A stretch of DNA of 38,383 nt from JAZNOQ01 sp045589215 (GTDB lineage: Bacteria > Bacillota > Clostridia > Oscillospirales > CAG-272). Below are positions 1-7,874 of this stretch, in pieces; position 1 is the first letter of the stretch, and each line of letters begins with the position of its first letter. The stretch is from the NCBI GenBank assembly GCA_045589215.1, contig JAZNOQ010000028.1, forward strand, positions 1 to 38,383, read 5' to 3'. The notes beneath the pieces are model-generated. The model made no database searches and was not told the DNA's origin. It worked only from the letters and a program-made list of their open reading frames with translations. A program made the translations under genes and the position numbers.

Positions 1-215
1 CAAGGATCTCGCTCTTCTCCACGCTGGTGGTACCCACCAGCACCGGCTGGCCCTTGGCGTGGCATTCCAGTACCTGCTGGATCACCGCGTTGTATTTGCC
101 GTTCACCGTCTTGTACACGGCGTCGGGCAGATCCTTGCGGATGTTGGGCCGGTTGGTGGGGATGGTCACGATGTTCAGACCGTAAATTTCGGTAAACTCG
201 GTGGCCTCGGTGCGG
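1..215 (-). pseudogene. secA: SecA preprotein translocase fragment (chimeric contig end)
   Basis: Read on the minus strand, this stretch gives about 70 residues that match the SecA motor ATPase near the start of its second nucleotide-binding fold. Recognisable pieces are IPTNRPNIRKDLPDAVYKTV and AKGQPVLVGTTSVEKSEIL. SecA drives Sec-dependent protein export. Both ends are missing: the C-terminal side runs off the window, and the N-terminal side stops near position 206-215, where the plus strand becomes iorA. Codons here nearly all end in G or C (CTG, GTG, ACC, CAG), stronger than in the rest of the window. A partial, opposite-strand housekeeping gene that truncates another gene at a contig edge is best explained as an assembly or amplification chimera, possibly from another organism. 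The family call is very firm; the explanation is inference. Confidence 0.88.
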
Positions 216-844
216 TCGCTCCCCTGAACGTCATCGACACCACCATTTGTATGGGTGCCAGCATTTCCTCGCTCCACGGCATTGAGAAGGCGCGCGGACG
301 CGAATTTCTGAACAATTGGGTTGCCGTGATCGGTGACTCGACCTTTCTCCACACGGGTATCAATTCACTCGTGAATATGGTGTACAACAAATCCACCGCC
401 ACCGTGGTGATCCTTGACAACCGTACCACCGGTATGACGGGACATCAGCAGCACGCCGCTACGGGTAAGACGCTAAAGGGCGAAAGCACCTACGCGATCG
501 ACCTTGCGGCACTTTGCCGCAGTGTGGGCGTCTCGCGCGTGCTTGAGATCGATGCATTCGACGTCGTATCTCTTGAAAAGGCGTTCAAGGAAAGCTGTAA
601 CGGAAACGAGCTGACCGTGATCATTGCAAAGGCTCCCTGCGCGCTCCTCAAGGGTCAGGTCTTCCCCTACGTTTGCGAGGTAGATACCGAAAAATGCAAG
701 AAGTGCGGTGCGTGTATGCGCATCGGTTGCCCCGCTCTGACAAAAACGCCCGATGGTATCAAGATCGACCGCACGATGTGTAACGGTTGCGGACTTTGCC
801 AAAGCTACTGCAAATTCAATGCGATCAATAAGGTGGAAAAGTAA
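206..844 (+). CDS. iorA: Indolepyruvate ferredoxin oxidoreductase, alpha subunit (5' truncated)
   Basis: This is the C-terminal third (about 213 residues) of IorA, which oxidatively decarboxylates aryl pyruvates to aryl-acetyl-CoA using thiamine diphosphate and reduces ferredoxin. Visible are the end of the TPP domain (PLNVIDTTICMGAS, then GDSTFLHTGINS followed by NMVYNK and LDNRTTGMTGHQ) and two C-terminal [4Fe-4S] motifs (CKKCGACMRIGCP and CNGCGLCQSYC). The family is normally near 600 residues, so roughly 370 are missing. The open frame continues upstream to position 59, but those codons are antisense secA, so I start the gene at the first IorA-like codon, Leu at 206. It directly abuts iorB. 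The enzyme class is firm; the exact aryl-pyruvate preference is not visible. Confidence 0.93.
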   Translation, partial: LGAVAPLNVIDTTICMGASISSLHGIEKARGREFLNNWVAVIGDSTFLHTGINSLVNMVYNKSTATVVILDNRTTGMTGHQQHAATGKTLKGESTYAIDLAALCRSVGVSRVLEIDAFDVVSLEKAFKESCNGNELTVIIAKAPCALLKGQVFPYVCEVDTEKCKKCGACMRIGCPALTKTPDGIKIDRTMCNGCGLCQSYCKFNAINKVEK

Positions 845-1414
845 ATGAAGAATATGAATATTATGGTTGTCGGTGTCGGCGGTCAGGGCACGCTGCTCAC
901 CAGCCGCATCATCGGAAAGACCGCCCTGCAGGCAGGCTACGACGTCAAGCTTTCCGAGGTACACGGCATGGCACAGCGCGGCGGAAGCGTCGTGACCTTC
1001 GTCCGATACGGCGAGCGCGTATTTGAGCCCGTTGTCGAGGAGGGGGATGTGGATATGCTGATCTCCTTTGAGAGACTTGAGGCACTGCGTTACGCACATT
1101 TTCTGAAGAAGGACGGTGTCATCGTCGTCAACGATTGCCGTATAGATCCCATGACCGTCGTGATCGGTGCAAAGGAGTACCCCTCGGAGATCCTTGAGGG
1201 ACTTGAAAAGGACCACGAGGTACACGCAGTCAACGGAAACGAGATCGCGATCTCTCTCGGAAACAGCAAAGTGCTGAACTCCGTGGTGCTCGGTCTCGCC
1301 GCGCGTTTCCTTCCCTTTTCGAAGGAGGATTGGCTTTCTATGATCGAAAAAACCGTTCCCCCGAAGACCGTGGCACTCAACCAGAAGGCCTTCCTCGCGG
1401 GATACGAAAAATAA
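845..1414 (+). CDS. iorB: Indolepyruvate ferredoxin oxidoreductase, beta subunit
   Basis: A 189-residue gamma-type 2-oxoacid:ferredoxin oxidoreductase subunit. It pairs with IorA to form the enzyme that converts indolepyruvate, phenylpyruvate or hydroxyphenylpyruvate to the aryl-acetyl-CoA. The N-terminus has the glycine-rich GVGGQGTLLTSRIIG motif, and residues 37-50 carry the family signature SEVHGMAQRGGSV. Length is typical of IorB. The ATG begins immediately after the iorA stop codon, and its purine-rich ribosome binding site (aaggtggaaaag) lies inside the iorA end, so translation is probably coupled. The next gene, paaK, starts nine bases after the stop. Cytoplasmic. No oddities seen. Confidence 0.95.
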   Translation: MKNMNIMVVGVGGQGTLLTSRIIGKTALQAGYDVKLSEVHGMAQRGGSVVTFVRYGERVFEPVVEEGDVDMLISFERLEALRYAHFLKKDGVIVVNDCRIDPMTVVIGAKEYPSEILEGLEKDHEVHAVNGNEIAISLGNSKVLNSVVLGLAARFLPFSKEDWLSMIEKTVPPKTVALNQKAFLAGYEK

Positions 1415-1423
1415 GGAGCATTT

Positions 1424-2722
1424 ATGATCTGGAACGAAACCAAAGAATGTATGAGCCGCGATCAGATGACCGCCCTGCAGAGTGTGCGTCTGGTCAAGCT
1501 GGTGGATTACGTTTATCACAATGTGGATTTCTACCGCAAAAAGATGCAGGAGCTCGGTCTGCTCCCCGGTGACATCAAAGGCATCGAGGACATTGTAAAG
1601 CTTCCCTTCACCACGAAGGACGACCTGCGCGACAACTACCCCTTCGGACTTTTTGCCGTTCCGCAGTCGCAGATCGTGCGTGTACACGCATCGAGCGGCA
1701 CGACGGGCAAGGCAACCGTCGTCGGTTACACGCGCCGCGACCTTGACATTTGGTCGGAATGTGTGGCGCGTTGCCTCACGATGGCAGGTGTCACGAAATC
1801 CGATATCATTCAGATCGCCTACGGCTACGGCCTCTTTACGGGCGGTCTCGGTGCGCACGGCGGTGCGGAAAAGATCGGTGCGATGGTCGTTCCGATGAGC
1901 ACGGGCAACTCCAAAAAGCTGACCACGATGATGCTCGATTTCGGCGCGACCGCCATCGCCTGCACCCCCTCCTATCTGCTTCACCTCTCCGAGCTGCTTG
2001 CCGAGGAGGGCGCGATCGAACAGCTGAAGCTGAAAAAAGCGATCTGCGGTGCAGAGCCCTGGACCGAGAATATGCGCCACGAGGTCGAGCAGCGTCTCGG
2101 CATCAAGGCGTATGATATCTACGGTCTCAGCGAGGTCATGGGTCCCGGCGTTGCCTGCGACTGTGATGCACACGCAGGCCTCCACGTCTGTGAGGATCAC
2201 TTCTATCCCGAGATCATCAATTCCGCAACGATGATGCCCGCCGCAGACGGCGAAACGGGCGAGCTTGTATTCACCACGCTTACGAAGGAAGGGCTTCCCC
2301 TCCTGCGTTACCGCACCAAGGATCTGACCAGCATCGATCGCACGCCCTGCTCCTGCGGCAGAACGAGCGCGCGCATCAGCCGCTTCAAGGGACGCGTGGA
2401 CGATATGCTCATCATCCGCGGAGTCAACGTTTTCCCGAGCCAGGTCGAAGCCGCACTGCTTGAGGTGGAGGAGGTCTCGCCGCACTACATGATGATCGTT
2501 GACCGTGTCAACAATCTTGACACGCTGGAGATCCAGGTCGAGATCGATCCGAAGCACATTCCCGACGAGATCCGCGGTCTTGAGAACCTCACAAAGAAGG
2601 TCGGCCACGTGATCATGCAGGCACTCGGTCTGAACGCCAAGATCAAGCTGGTCGAACCCCAGACACTGAAGCGCAGTGAGGGCAAGGCCGTCCACGTGAT
2701 CGACAACCGCAAGCTCTACTGA
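1424..2722 (+). CDS. paaK: Phenylacetate-CoA ligase family (AMP-forming aryl-acetate:CoA ligase)
   Basis: A 432-residue PaaK-family adenylate-forming enzyme that interconverts an aryl acetate, ATP and CoA with aryl-acetyl-CoA, AMP and pyrophosphate. Visible features are the phosphate-binding loop SSGTTGKATVVGY (residues 90-102), the adenylation motif YDIYGLSEVMGPG, and the C-terminal hinge and lysine region GRVDDMLIIRGVNVFPSQVE. The length matches the family, and AAGGAG lies seven bases before the ATG. It sits between iorB and an ACT protein. In anaerobes this linkage is a recurrent context in which the ligase acts on the IOR product, in either direction. Substrate (phenylacetate, indoleacetate or hydroxyphenylacetate) cannot be told from sequence. 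Confidence 0.94.
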   Translation: MIWNETKECMSRDQMTALQSVRLVKLVDYVYHNVDFYRKKMQELGLLPGDIKGIEDIVKLPFTTKDDLRDNYPFGLFAVPQSQIVRVHASSGTTGKATVVGYTRRDLDIWSECVARCLTMAGVTKSDIIQIAYGYGLFTGGLGAHGGAEKIGAMVVPMSTGNSKKLTTMMLDFGATAIACTPSYLLHLSELLAEEGAIEQLKLKKAICGAEPWTENMRHEVEQRLGIKAYDIYGLSEVMGPGVACDCDAHAGLHVCEDHFYPEIINSATMMPAADGETGELVFTTLTKEGLPLLRYRTKDLTSIDRTPCSCGRTSARISRFKGRVDDMLIIRGVNVFPSQVEAALLEVEEVSPHYMMIVDRVNNLDTLEIQVEIDPKHIPDEIRGLENLTKKVGHVIMQALGLNAKIKLVEPQTLKRSEGKAVHVIDNRKLY

Positions 2723-2770
2723 TTTTAAATTTTATTTGTGCCGCTCCGATGCGGCAGAATGGAGATTATT

Positions 2771-3199
2771 ATGGCTGCAAAACAACTTTCCGTTTTTATT
2801 GAAAACCGTCAGGGACGCCTCGGTGAGGTCCTGAACGTTCTGAAGGAAAACAGCGTTAACATCCTGTCCCTGAGCCTTGCCGATACCACCGAATACGGTC
2901 TGCTCCGTCTGATCGTGAACCACCCCGAGCTTTGCAAGGAGAAGCTCTCGGAAAGCGGCTTTTCCACGATGCTGACCGACGTCCTGATCGTCAAGATCTC
3001 GCACAAGTCGGGCAGTCTGCAGAAGCTGATGGAGATCCTTGCAAAAAACAACATCAGCGTTGAATATATGTACGGCCTGTCGATCGACGGTGCGGAAGCA
3101 TCCGTTGTCATCAAGACCTCGGATCTTGCCTCTGCCGAGAAGATCTTCTCGGACTATGGCACCTCGTTCCTCTCCTCCGAGGACGTTGCAAATATGTAA
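2771..3199 (+). CDS. Tandem ACT-domain amino acid-binding protein
   Basis: A 142-residue protein made of two ACT domains in tandem. Residues 1-70 start with AKQLSVFIENRQGRLGEV, and residues 70-142 contain ISHKSGSLQKLMEILAKNNI. ACT domains bind amino acids and act as allosteric or regulatory sensors; no catalytic domain is attached. I chose the ATG at 2771, preceded by GGAG, over an upstream in-frame ATG at 2738, because the ACT fold begins at once and the upstream codons show no homology. Proteins of this type (COG4747-like) are often encoded next to paaK and ior genes, so it probably senses aromatic amino acids for this operon. That role is inferred from position. Confidence 0.88.
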   Translation: MAAKQLSVFIENRQGRLGEVLNVLKENSVNILSLSLADTTEYGLLRLIVNHPELCKEKLSESGFSTMLTDVLIVKISHKSGSLQKLMEILAKNNISVEYMYGLSIDGAEASVVIKTSDLASAEKIFSDYGTSFLSSEDVANM

Positions 3200-3216
3200 T
3201 ACGGGGTTATAGGACG

Positions 3217-4407
3217 ATGCAGTACAACGAAAAAATGTACGGTCTCGGCAGCCGCCGCTCGGTGATCCGTGAGATCTTTGAGTACAGCAAGAAGCGCGCC
3301 GCTGAGATCGGTGCGGATCGCGTGTTTGATTTCAGCCTCGGCAACCCGAGCGTCGAACCGCCGCGCGCGATCTCCGATACCATAAAGGATCTGCTCGAAA
3401 ACGCAGACTCTACCCTTCTGCACGGATATACCTCCGCGCAGGGTGACGCGAACGTGCGTGCCGCGATCGCGGGACATATCGAAAAATGCCACGGTGTGAA
3501 GATCTCCCCGAACCTGATCTATATGACCTGCGGAGCCGCCGCATCCCTCACCGTCACCCTGAAGGCGATCGTAAACGAGGGGGACGAATGCATCGTGTTC
3601 GCGCCCTTCTTCACCGAATATCGCGTATTTGCAGAAAACGCGGGAGCGACGCTTGTGGTATCCACTCCGATGGAAAAGACCTTCCAGGTCGATCTTTCCG
3701 ACTTTGAAAAGAGGATCACCGAAAAAACCAAGGCTGTGATCGTCAATTCCCCGAACAACCCCTCGGGTGTGGTCTATTCCGAGGAGACCGTCCGCGGCAT
3801 TTGCGAGATCCTTCAGCGGAAGTCGCGCGAGATCGGACACGCCATCTATCTGATTGCTGACGAACCCTATCGCGAGCTTGTTTACGGTGACGTATCGGTT
3901 CCGTATCTGATGAATTATTACGAGAACACCTTCGTGTGCTACTCCTATTCGAAGTCGCTCTCCCTTCCGGGCGAACGCATCGGATACATCGCCGTTTCTC
4001 CGATGATGCAGGATGCGGATAAGCTGTATCTCGCCGTTTGCGGCGCGGGACGCTCACTCGGCTTCGTCTGTGCGCCGAGCCTGTTTCAGCAGGTGGTCGG
4101 ACGCAACGTGGACGTCACCGTCAACGTGGACGTTTACAAGGAGAACCGCGACCTTTTGCTCGAAAGCCTTACCTCCTACGGCTATGAATGCGTAAAGCCC
4201 GACGGTGCCTTCTACCTTTTCGTGAAGGCGCTCGAGGACGATGCTGCTGCATTCTGTGAAAAAGCAAAGAAGCACGAGATCCTTGTCGTGCCCTGCGACG
4301 ACTTCGGTGTCAAGGGCTACGTCCGTATCGCCTACTGTGTGGACAAGGGACGCATTGAGCGCGCTTTGCCCGCCTTCAAGGCGCTTGCTGAGGAATATCG
4401 GAAGTAA
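3217..4407 (+). CDS. PLP-dependent class I/II aminotransferase, probably aromatic
   Basis: A 396-residue fold-type I aminotransferase. Key residues are visible: NSPNNPSG (Asn181, cofactor O3'), DEPYRE (Asp215, pyridine nitrogen), and SYSKSLSLPGERIGY with Lys246 as the Schiff-base lysine. The N-terminal FDFSLGNPSVEPP is the usual substrate-lid segment of aspartate/aromatic aminotransferases. It ends the ior-paaK-ACT operon, with a 17-bp gap to the ACT gene and a terminator after its stop. Transamination of Trp, Phe or Tyr would supply the aryl pyruvate that IorAB oxidises, which makes an aromatic substrate likely. The family is certain; the substrate is inferred from context. Confidence 0.92.
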   Translation: MQYNEKMYGLGSRRSVIREIFEYSKKRAAEIGADRVFDFSLGNPSVEPPRAISDTIKDLLENADSTLLHGYTSAQGDANVRAAIAGHIEKCHGVKISPNLIYMTCGAAASLTVTLKAIVNEGDECIVFAPFFTEYRVFAENAGATLVVSTPMEKTFQVDLSDFEKRITEKTKAVIVNSPNNPSGVVYSEETVRGICEILQRKSREIGHAIYLIADEPYRELVYGDVSVPYLMNYYENTFVCYSYSKSLSLPGERIGYIAVSPMMQDADKLYLAVCGAGRSLGFVCAPSLFQQVVGRNVDVTVNVDVYKENRDLLLESLTSYGYECVKPDGAFYLFVKALEDDAAAFCEKAKKHEILVVPCDDFGVKGYVRIAYCVDKGRIERALPAFKALAEEYRK

Positions 4408-4423
4408 TGCCAAAAAATATTAT

Positions 4424-4460
4424 ACGGGCTGTTTCAATGAGACAGCCCGTGCTTTTATTT
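4424..4460 (+). terminator. Intrinsic terminator of the ior-paaK operon
   Basis: The arms acgggctgt (4424-4432) and acagcccgt (4442-4450) form a GC-rich stem followed by gcttttattt. It lies 16 bases after the aminotransferase stop codon. Confidence 0.85.
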
Positions 4461-4478
4461 GCTTTCGAATATGCTCTT

Positions 4479-4528
4479 TTTTGTAAATTTTTCTCGTTTG
4501 GGGTCAAATACTGAAAAAATTTACAAAA
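4479..4528. repeat. 14-bp perfect inverted repeat upstream of the protease gene
   Basis: ttttgtaaattttt at 4479-4492 is the exact reverse complement of aaaaatttacaaaa at 4515-4528, with a 22-bp gap. The right arm ends a few bases before the likely -35 of the next gene, so it could be an operator. AT-rich symmetry by chance, or a remnant of a mobile element, are alternatives. Confidence 0.6.
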
Positions 4529-4531
4529 CCT

Positions 4532-4562
4532 TTAGACGGAGTTAAGGGATACGGAGTATAAT
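4532..4562 (+). promoter_or_regulatory. Probable promoter of the HtrA-like protease gene
   Basis: A perfect -10 hexamer TATAAT is at 4557-4562. The best -35 candidates around 4532-4538 (TTAGAC with 19 nt, or TAGACG with 18 nt) are poor matches, so the promoter may need an activator or be weak. The adjacent inverted repeat at 4479-4528 fits such control. Confidence 0.55.
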
Positions 4563-4641
4563 TCGGATGAATTCACGGTACGGCCTCCGCGCAGAAAAAA
4601 GCACGGGCGTGTCCCCGTACCGAAAGAAAGGAATACTGATT

Positions 4642-5982
4642 ATGAAACAAAACAAAAAAAGCTTTCGCGCGATCTCCTTTGTTTTGCTGCTTTGCATACT
4701 TCTCGCTTCCCTCTCCCTCGTTTCCTGCTCAACCTTCACATACGGGCTGTTCTCCTTCGACGGTGACCTTTCCGAGAACGAGGAGAAGGAGACCACGGGA
4801 ACGAATATCGGCGGCGGGATAAGCAATGGCGGCACCGCTACGGGTAATCCCACGGGCGGCACGAGCGTTACGATCGTAAACGACGGATCGGAAGGCGTTG
4901 CCTTTGCCGCGGCACAAGGCCTTCGCTCGGCGGTCAGCATCTACTGCACCTTCGAAATGACGACGGGCGGCAATTCCTTCTGGAATCCCATTCCGTCGAC
5001 ACAGACCTACTACACCACGGGCTCGGGCGTGATCTATAAGCTCGGTGCGGACGGAAGCGCATTTATCGTCACCAATTACCACGTTATATATGACAGTAAC
5101 AGCAATACGGAAACCCACGTCAGCGATAAGATCTACGTTTATCTCTACGGAATGGAGGACGAGGCGTACGCAATTCCCGCGTCCTTCGTGGGCGGCTCTG
5201 CGAATTACGACATTGCCGTTTTGCGTGTCGACAAGAGCGAGGTTTTGAAGAACGCATACGCGAACGGCAGTGCGGCTGCCGTAACGGTCGGTGACTCCGA
5301 CAAGGTCTTCCCCGGCACGACCACCCTCGCGATCGGTAACCCATCTGCGACCGATCTCGGTGGAATTTCGGTCACGAGAGGTATCGTCAGTGTGGATTCC
5401 GAATACATCACGATGACGGCAAGCGACAACTCGGGGGAGGTATCCTTCCGCGTGATCCGCACCGATACGCCCGTCAATGCGGGAAACTCGGGCGGCGGGC
5501 TCTTCAACGATAAGGGCGAGCTGATCGGCATCATCAACGCAAAGATCACAAGCACGCAGATCGAGAGCATCGGATACGCAATTCCCTCGAGTGTCGCGCG
5601 TGCAATTGCCGATAACATCATCGATTACTGCTACGGAAAGGACTGCACGTCGGTGATGCGCGGCATTCTCGGCGTTACGATCACAACGACCGCGCACTCG
5701 ACCGTCTACGACACCGAAAGCGGTATGCTCGTGCGTGTTGAGGAGATCAGCGTACACGAGGTCACAAGCGGAGGACTTGCCGAGGGCATCCTCCGGGCGA
5801 ATGACGTCATTAAGAGCATCACGATCGGAGAGAAGACCGTGTCCGTCACCCGTCAGCATCACCTGATCGACGCGATGCTTGACGTACGCGTCGGGGACAC
5901 CGTTTCGATCACGGTCGTGCGCGACGGCGTTGAAGCAACGGTCTCGACGACCATCACCGAGGGTTGTCTCACGAAGTATTGA
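4642..5982 (+). CDS. HtrA/DegP-family S1C serine protease, predicted lipoprotein
   Basis: A 446-residue secreted quality-control protease. Residues 1-29 form a lipoprotein signal (basic MKQNKK, hydrophobic core, lipobox LVSC with Cys29), then a Gly/Thr/Asn-rich linker to about residue 80. The trypsin-like domain carries the triad His147 (TNYHVIY), Asp190 (NYDIAVLRVD) and Ser283 (NAGNSGGGLFN). A single PDZ domain follows at about 340-440. I used the ATG at 4642, preceded by AAAGGAAT, rather than the upstream frame opening at 4567, because it starts exactly at the signal peptide. Most Firmicutes HtrA proteins are anchored by one transmembrane helix; lipid anchoring is a variation. Transcribed alone, with terminators on both sides. 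Likely substrates are misfolded envelope proteins (family knowledge). Confidence 0.93.
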   Translation: MKQNKKSFRAISFVLLLCILLASLSLVSCSTFTYGLFSFDGDLSENEEKETTGTNIGGGISNGGTATGNPTGGTSVTIVNDGSEGVAFAAAQGLRSAVSIYCTFEMTTGGNSFWNPIPSTQTYYTTGSGVIYKLGADGSAFIVTNYHVIYDSNSNTETHVSDKIYVYLYGMEDEAYAIPASFVGGSANYDIAVLRVDKSEVLKNAYANGSAAAVTVGDSDKVFPGTTTLAIGNPSATDLGGISVTRGIVSVDSEYITMTASDNSGEVSFRVIRTDTPVNAGNSGGGLFNDKGELIGIINAKITSTQIESIGYAIPSSVARAIADNIIDYCYGKDCTSVMRGILGVTITTTAHSTVYDTESGMLVRVEEISVHEVTSGGLAEGILRANDVIKSITIGEKTVSVTRQHHLIDAMLDVRVGDTVSITVVRDGVEATVSTTITEGCLTKY

Positions 5983-6000
5983 TATATCCAAAGAGAGCAA

Positions 6001-6034
6001 AAAGGACTGAGCCGCATGACTCAGTCCTTTTCTA
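6001..6034. terminator. Bidirectional terminator between htrA-like gene and chlD
   Basis: The arms aaaggactga (6001-6010) and tcagtccttt (6021-6030) form a 10-bp stem flanked by T-runs on the plus strand and A-runs that become U-runs on the minus strand. It serves both convergent genes. Confidence 0.85.
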
Positions 6035-6035
6035 T

Positions 6036-7874
6036 TTACCGAACACCCATAAAGTCCTTGACGCGGCGCTCGATCTCGCCGCCCGACAGCTCGGACAGCT
6101 TCACGTATTCGCATCCCGATCTTTCTGCGAGCTTTTTTGCAAGCTCGAAGCGGATGCGTCCGGTTTCGGTATCAAGAAGAAGCAGATTGATCTTCTCCCC
6201 GACGATGCGCGAGGCGATCTCCACCGCCTCCTCGAAGGGATCTCCCCCCGCCATCGAGACGTTTGCACGCCCGTCCGACAGCAGGATGATATACGGAAGG
6301 ATCTCCTTATTCCGCGCCCGCGCCGCCTTTAAGAGCTCGTACGACCGTGTCAGCCCTGCCGAAAGCGGCGTTTTTCCGCCTGTTCTCATTGAGGAAAGGC
6401 ATTTTGTCGCAAGGTCGACGCTTCGCGTGAGGGGCAGAACGAGCCTCGCGTCCTCTCCGCGGAAGGTGAGGATCCCCACCGTGTCGCGCTTCTGATACGC
6501 GTCGGTCAGAAGAGAAAGGACTGCTCCCTTCACCGCCGCCATACGCTTTCCGACGCCCATCGAGGCGCTTGCATCCACACAGAATAAGATCGTCGCACCC
6601 GTGCGCTGCTCGCGCACCTTCTCCCTGATGTCGGAGCTTCGCACCGTCACAGCAAGCGTTTCGCCCTCTCGTTTCGGATGAAGAACTGCCTGACGGATCG
6701 TCGCGTCGAGTGCGATATCGCGTGCCTTTTCCTTCGGAATACGGTCGCGGATATAGCGTCCGCGCGCCGTACCGCTTCTGACCTTGGCACGCTTTCCGCT
6801 TCCCGATGCGCTTTTTGCCTCCACGAAACGAAGCTCAAGCGGAATGCTTTCGATCTCCTCGACATCGCTTCCGCTGTCGCGGTCTGCACCGCTTTGCGGC
6901 GTGCTTTGGCTCGACTGCATTTCGGGCTCCTTCAGCTCCTGCTCCGAGTGCCGCTCGGGCGGCTCGCTTTCACTCTGCTCCTCGGGGGGCATCTCCTCCT
7001 CGAAATTCGGAGGCGGAAGCTCGATCGCTTCGCGGATGCGGTGCGGAAGCACGTACTGTGCGGCTTCTCGGATCTCGTTTTCATGGACCTCGGTGTGTCC
7101 GTCGAGTGCTGCGATCGCGCGCGCCGTCTCGGTGAGGATCAATTCGGCGCGGTGTCCCGCGCAGTTGCCCGTTCGGGCAAGCTCTGCCGAAAAGCGCAAT
7201 GCATCCTCCCCGACCTCTACCGAGGGTAGCAGCATTACTGCCGCTTCGACCTTTTCGCGCAGTGCATCGGTCTCCTTTTGCCACGACGCGCGGAAGGCGA
7301 TCGGATCGTTTTCATAAAGCAGCCGTCTCCGCAGCACCTCGCATCGCTTCGCGGGATCCTTTTCGCCCGACACCGCAACGTACATTCCGAAGCGGTCGAG
7401 CAGATGCCCCCGTAGCTGTCCCTCCTCGGGGTTCATCGTACCGATGAGCGCAAAGCGCGCGGGCTGTTCCTCGGAAAGTCCTTCTCTTTCAATGCGATTT
7501 ACGCCGCTTGAGGAGACCTCGAGAAGGATATTCGCAATATGCTCGGAGAGAAGATTGATCTCGTCCACGTAAAGAATGTTTCCGTCTGCCTCTGAGAGGA
7601 TCCCGCGCTCGGACGCGCGCCGCCCCTCCTTCATCATCGCCTCGACGTCAATGCTTCCGACAAGTCGGTCGGCGGTGACGTTCAGCGGAAGCTCACAAAG
7701 CCGCCGCGACGGAAAAAGCTCGGGCAGTCCCCTGACAAGCGTCGATTTCGCACTTCCCTTTTCTCCGCTCACAAGCACGCCGCCGATCCTCGGATGGACG
7801 AGGCAAAGGAGAAGAGCTCGCTTGAGCTTTTCCTGCCCGACGACTGCGCTGAAGGGATAAACCTCAGATCTCAT
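6036..7874 (-). CDS. chlD: Magnesium/cobalt chelatase subunit D-like (AAA+ plus VWA)
   Basis: A 612-residue ChlD/BchD-type subunit. An AAA+ domain fills about 1-285, with Walker A GEKGSAKST (37-45) and Walker B ILYVDEINLL (100-109). An acidic, proline/serine-rich linker follows (about 286-345). The C-terminal VWA domain has the MIDAS motif DASAS (434-438). Together with ChlI it forms the ATPase motor that drives metal insertion by the large subunit. The open frame runs up to a TTG at 7904, but the ATG at 7874 is better because the conserved domain starts there; it overlaps the chlI stop region by 11 bases. Unlike many ChlD proteins, its Walker A and B motifs look intact, so this subunit may itself hydrolyse ATP. 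Last gene of the operon. Confidence 0.92.
   Translation of the reverse strand: MRSEVYPFSAVVGQEKLKRALLLCLVHPRIGGVLVSGEKGSAKSTLVRGLPELFPSRRLCELPLNVTADRLVGSIDVEAMMKEGRRASERGILSEADGNILYVDEINLLSEHIANILLEVSSSGVNRIEREGLSEEQPARFALIGTMNPEEGQLRGHLLDRFGMYVAVSGEKDPAKRCEVLRRRLLYENDPIAFRASWQKETDALREKVEAAVMLLPSVEVGEDALRFSAELARTGNCAGHRAELILTETARAIAALDGHTEVHENEIREAAQYVLPHRIREAIELPPPNFEEEMPPEEQSESEPPERHSEQELKEPEMQSSQSTPQSGADRDSGSDVEEIESIPLELRFVEAKSASGSGKRAKVRSGTARGRYIRDRIPKEKARDIALDATIRQAVLHPKREGETLAVTVRSSDIREKVREQRTGATILFCVDASASMGVGKRMAAVKGAVLSLLTDAYQKRDTVGILTFRGEDARLVLPLTRSVDLATKCLSSMRTGGKTPLSAGLTRSYELLKAARARNKEILPYIILLSDGRANVSMAGGDPFEEAVEIASRIVGEKINLLLLDTETGRIRFELAKKLAERSGCEYVKLSELSGGEIERRVKDFMGVR

Noticed and set aside
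59..205. N-terminal extension of iorA
   Set aside because: These codons are the reverse complement of secA and do not resemble the IorA N-terminal region.
473..2695. Very long minus-strand open frame (740 codons) opposite iorA-iorB-paaK
   Set aside because: It is antisense to three well-recognised genes, has no family-like motifs and arises from the codon bias of the true genes. Similar long antisense frames at 4729-6114 and 29403-30914 were rejected for the same reason.
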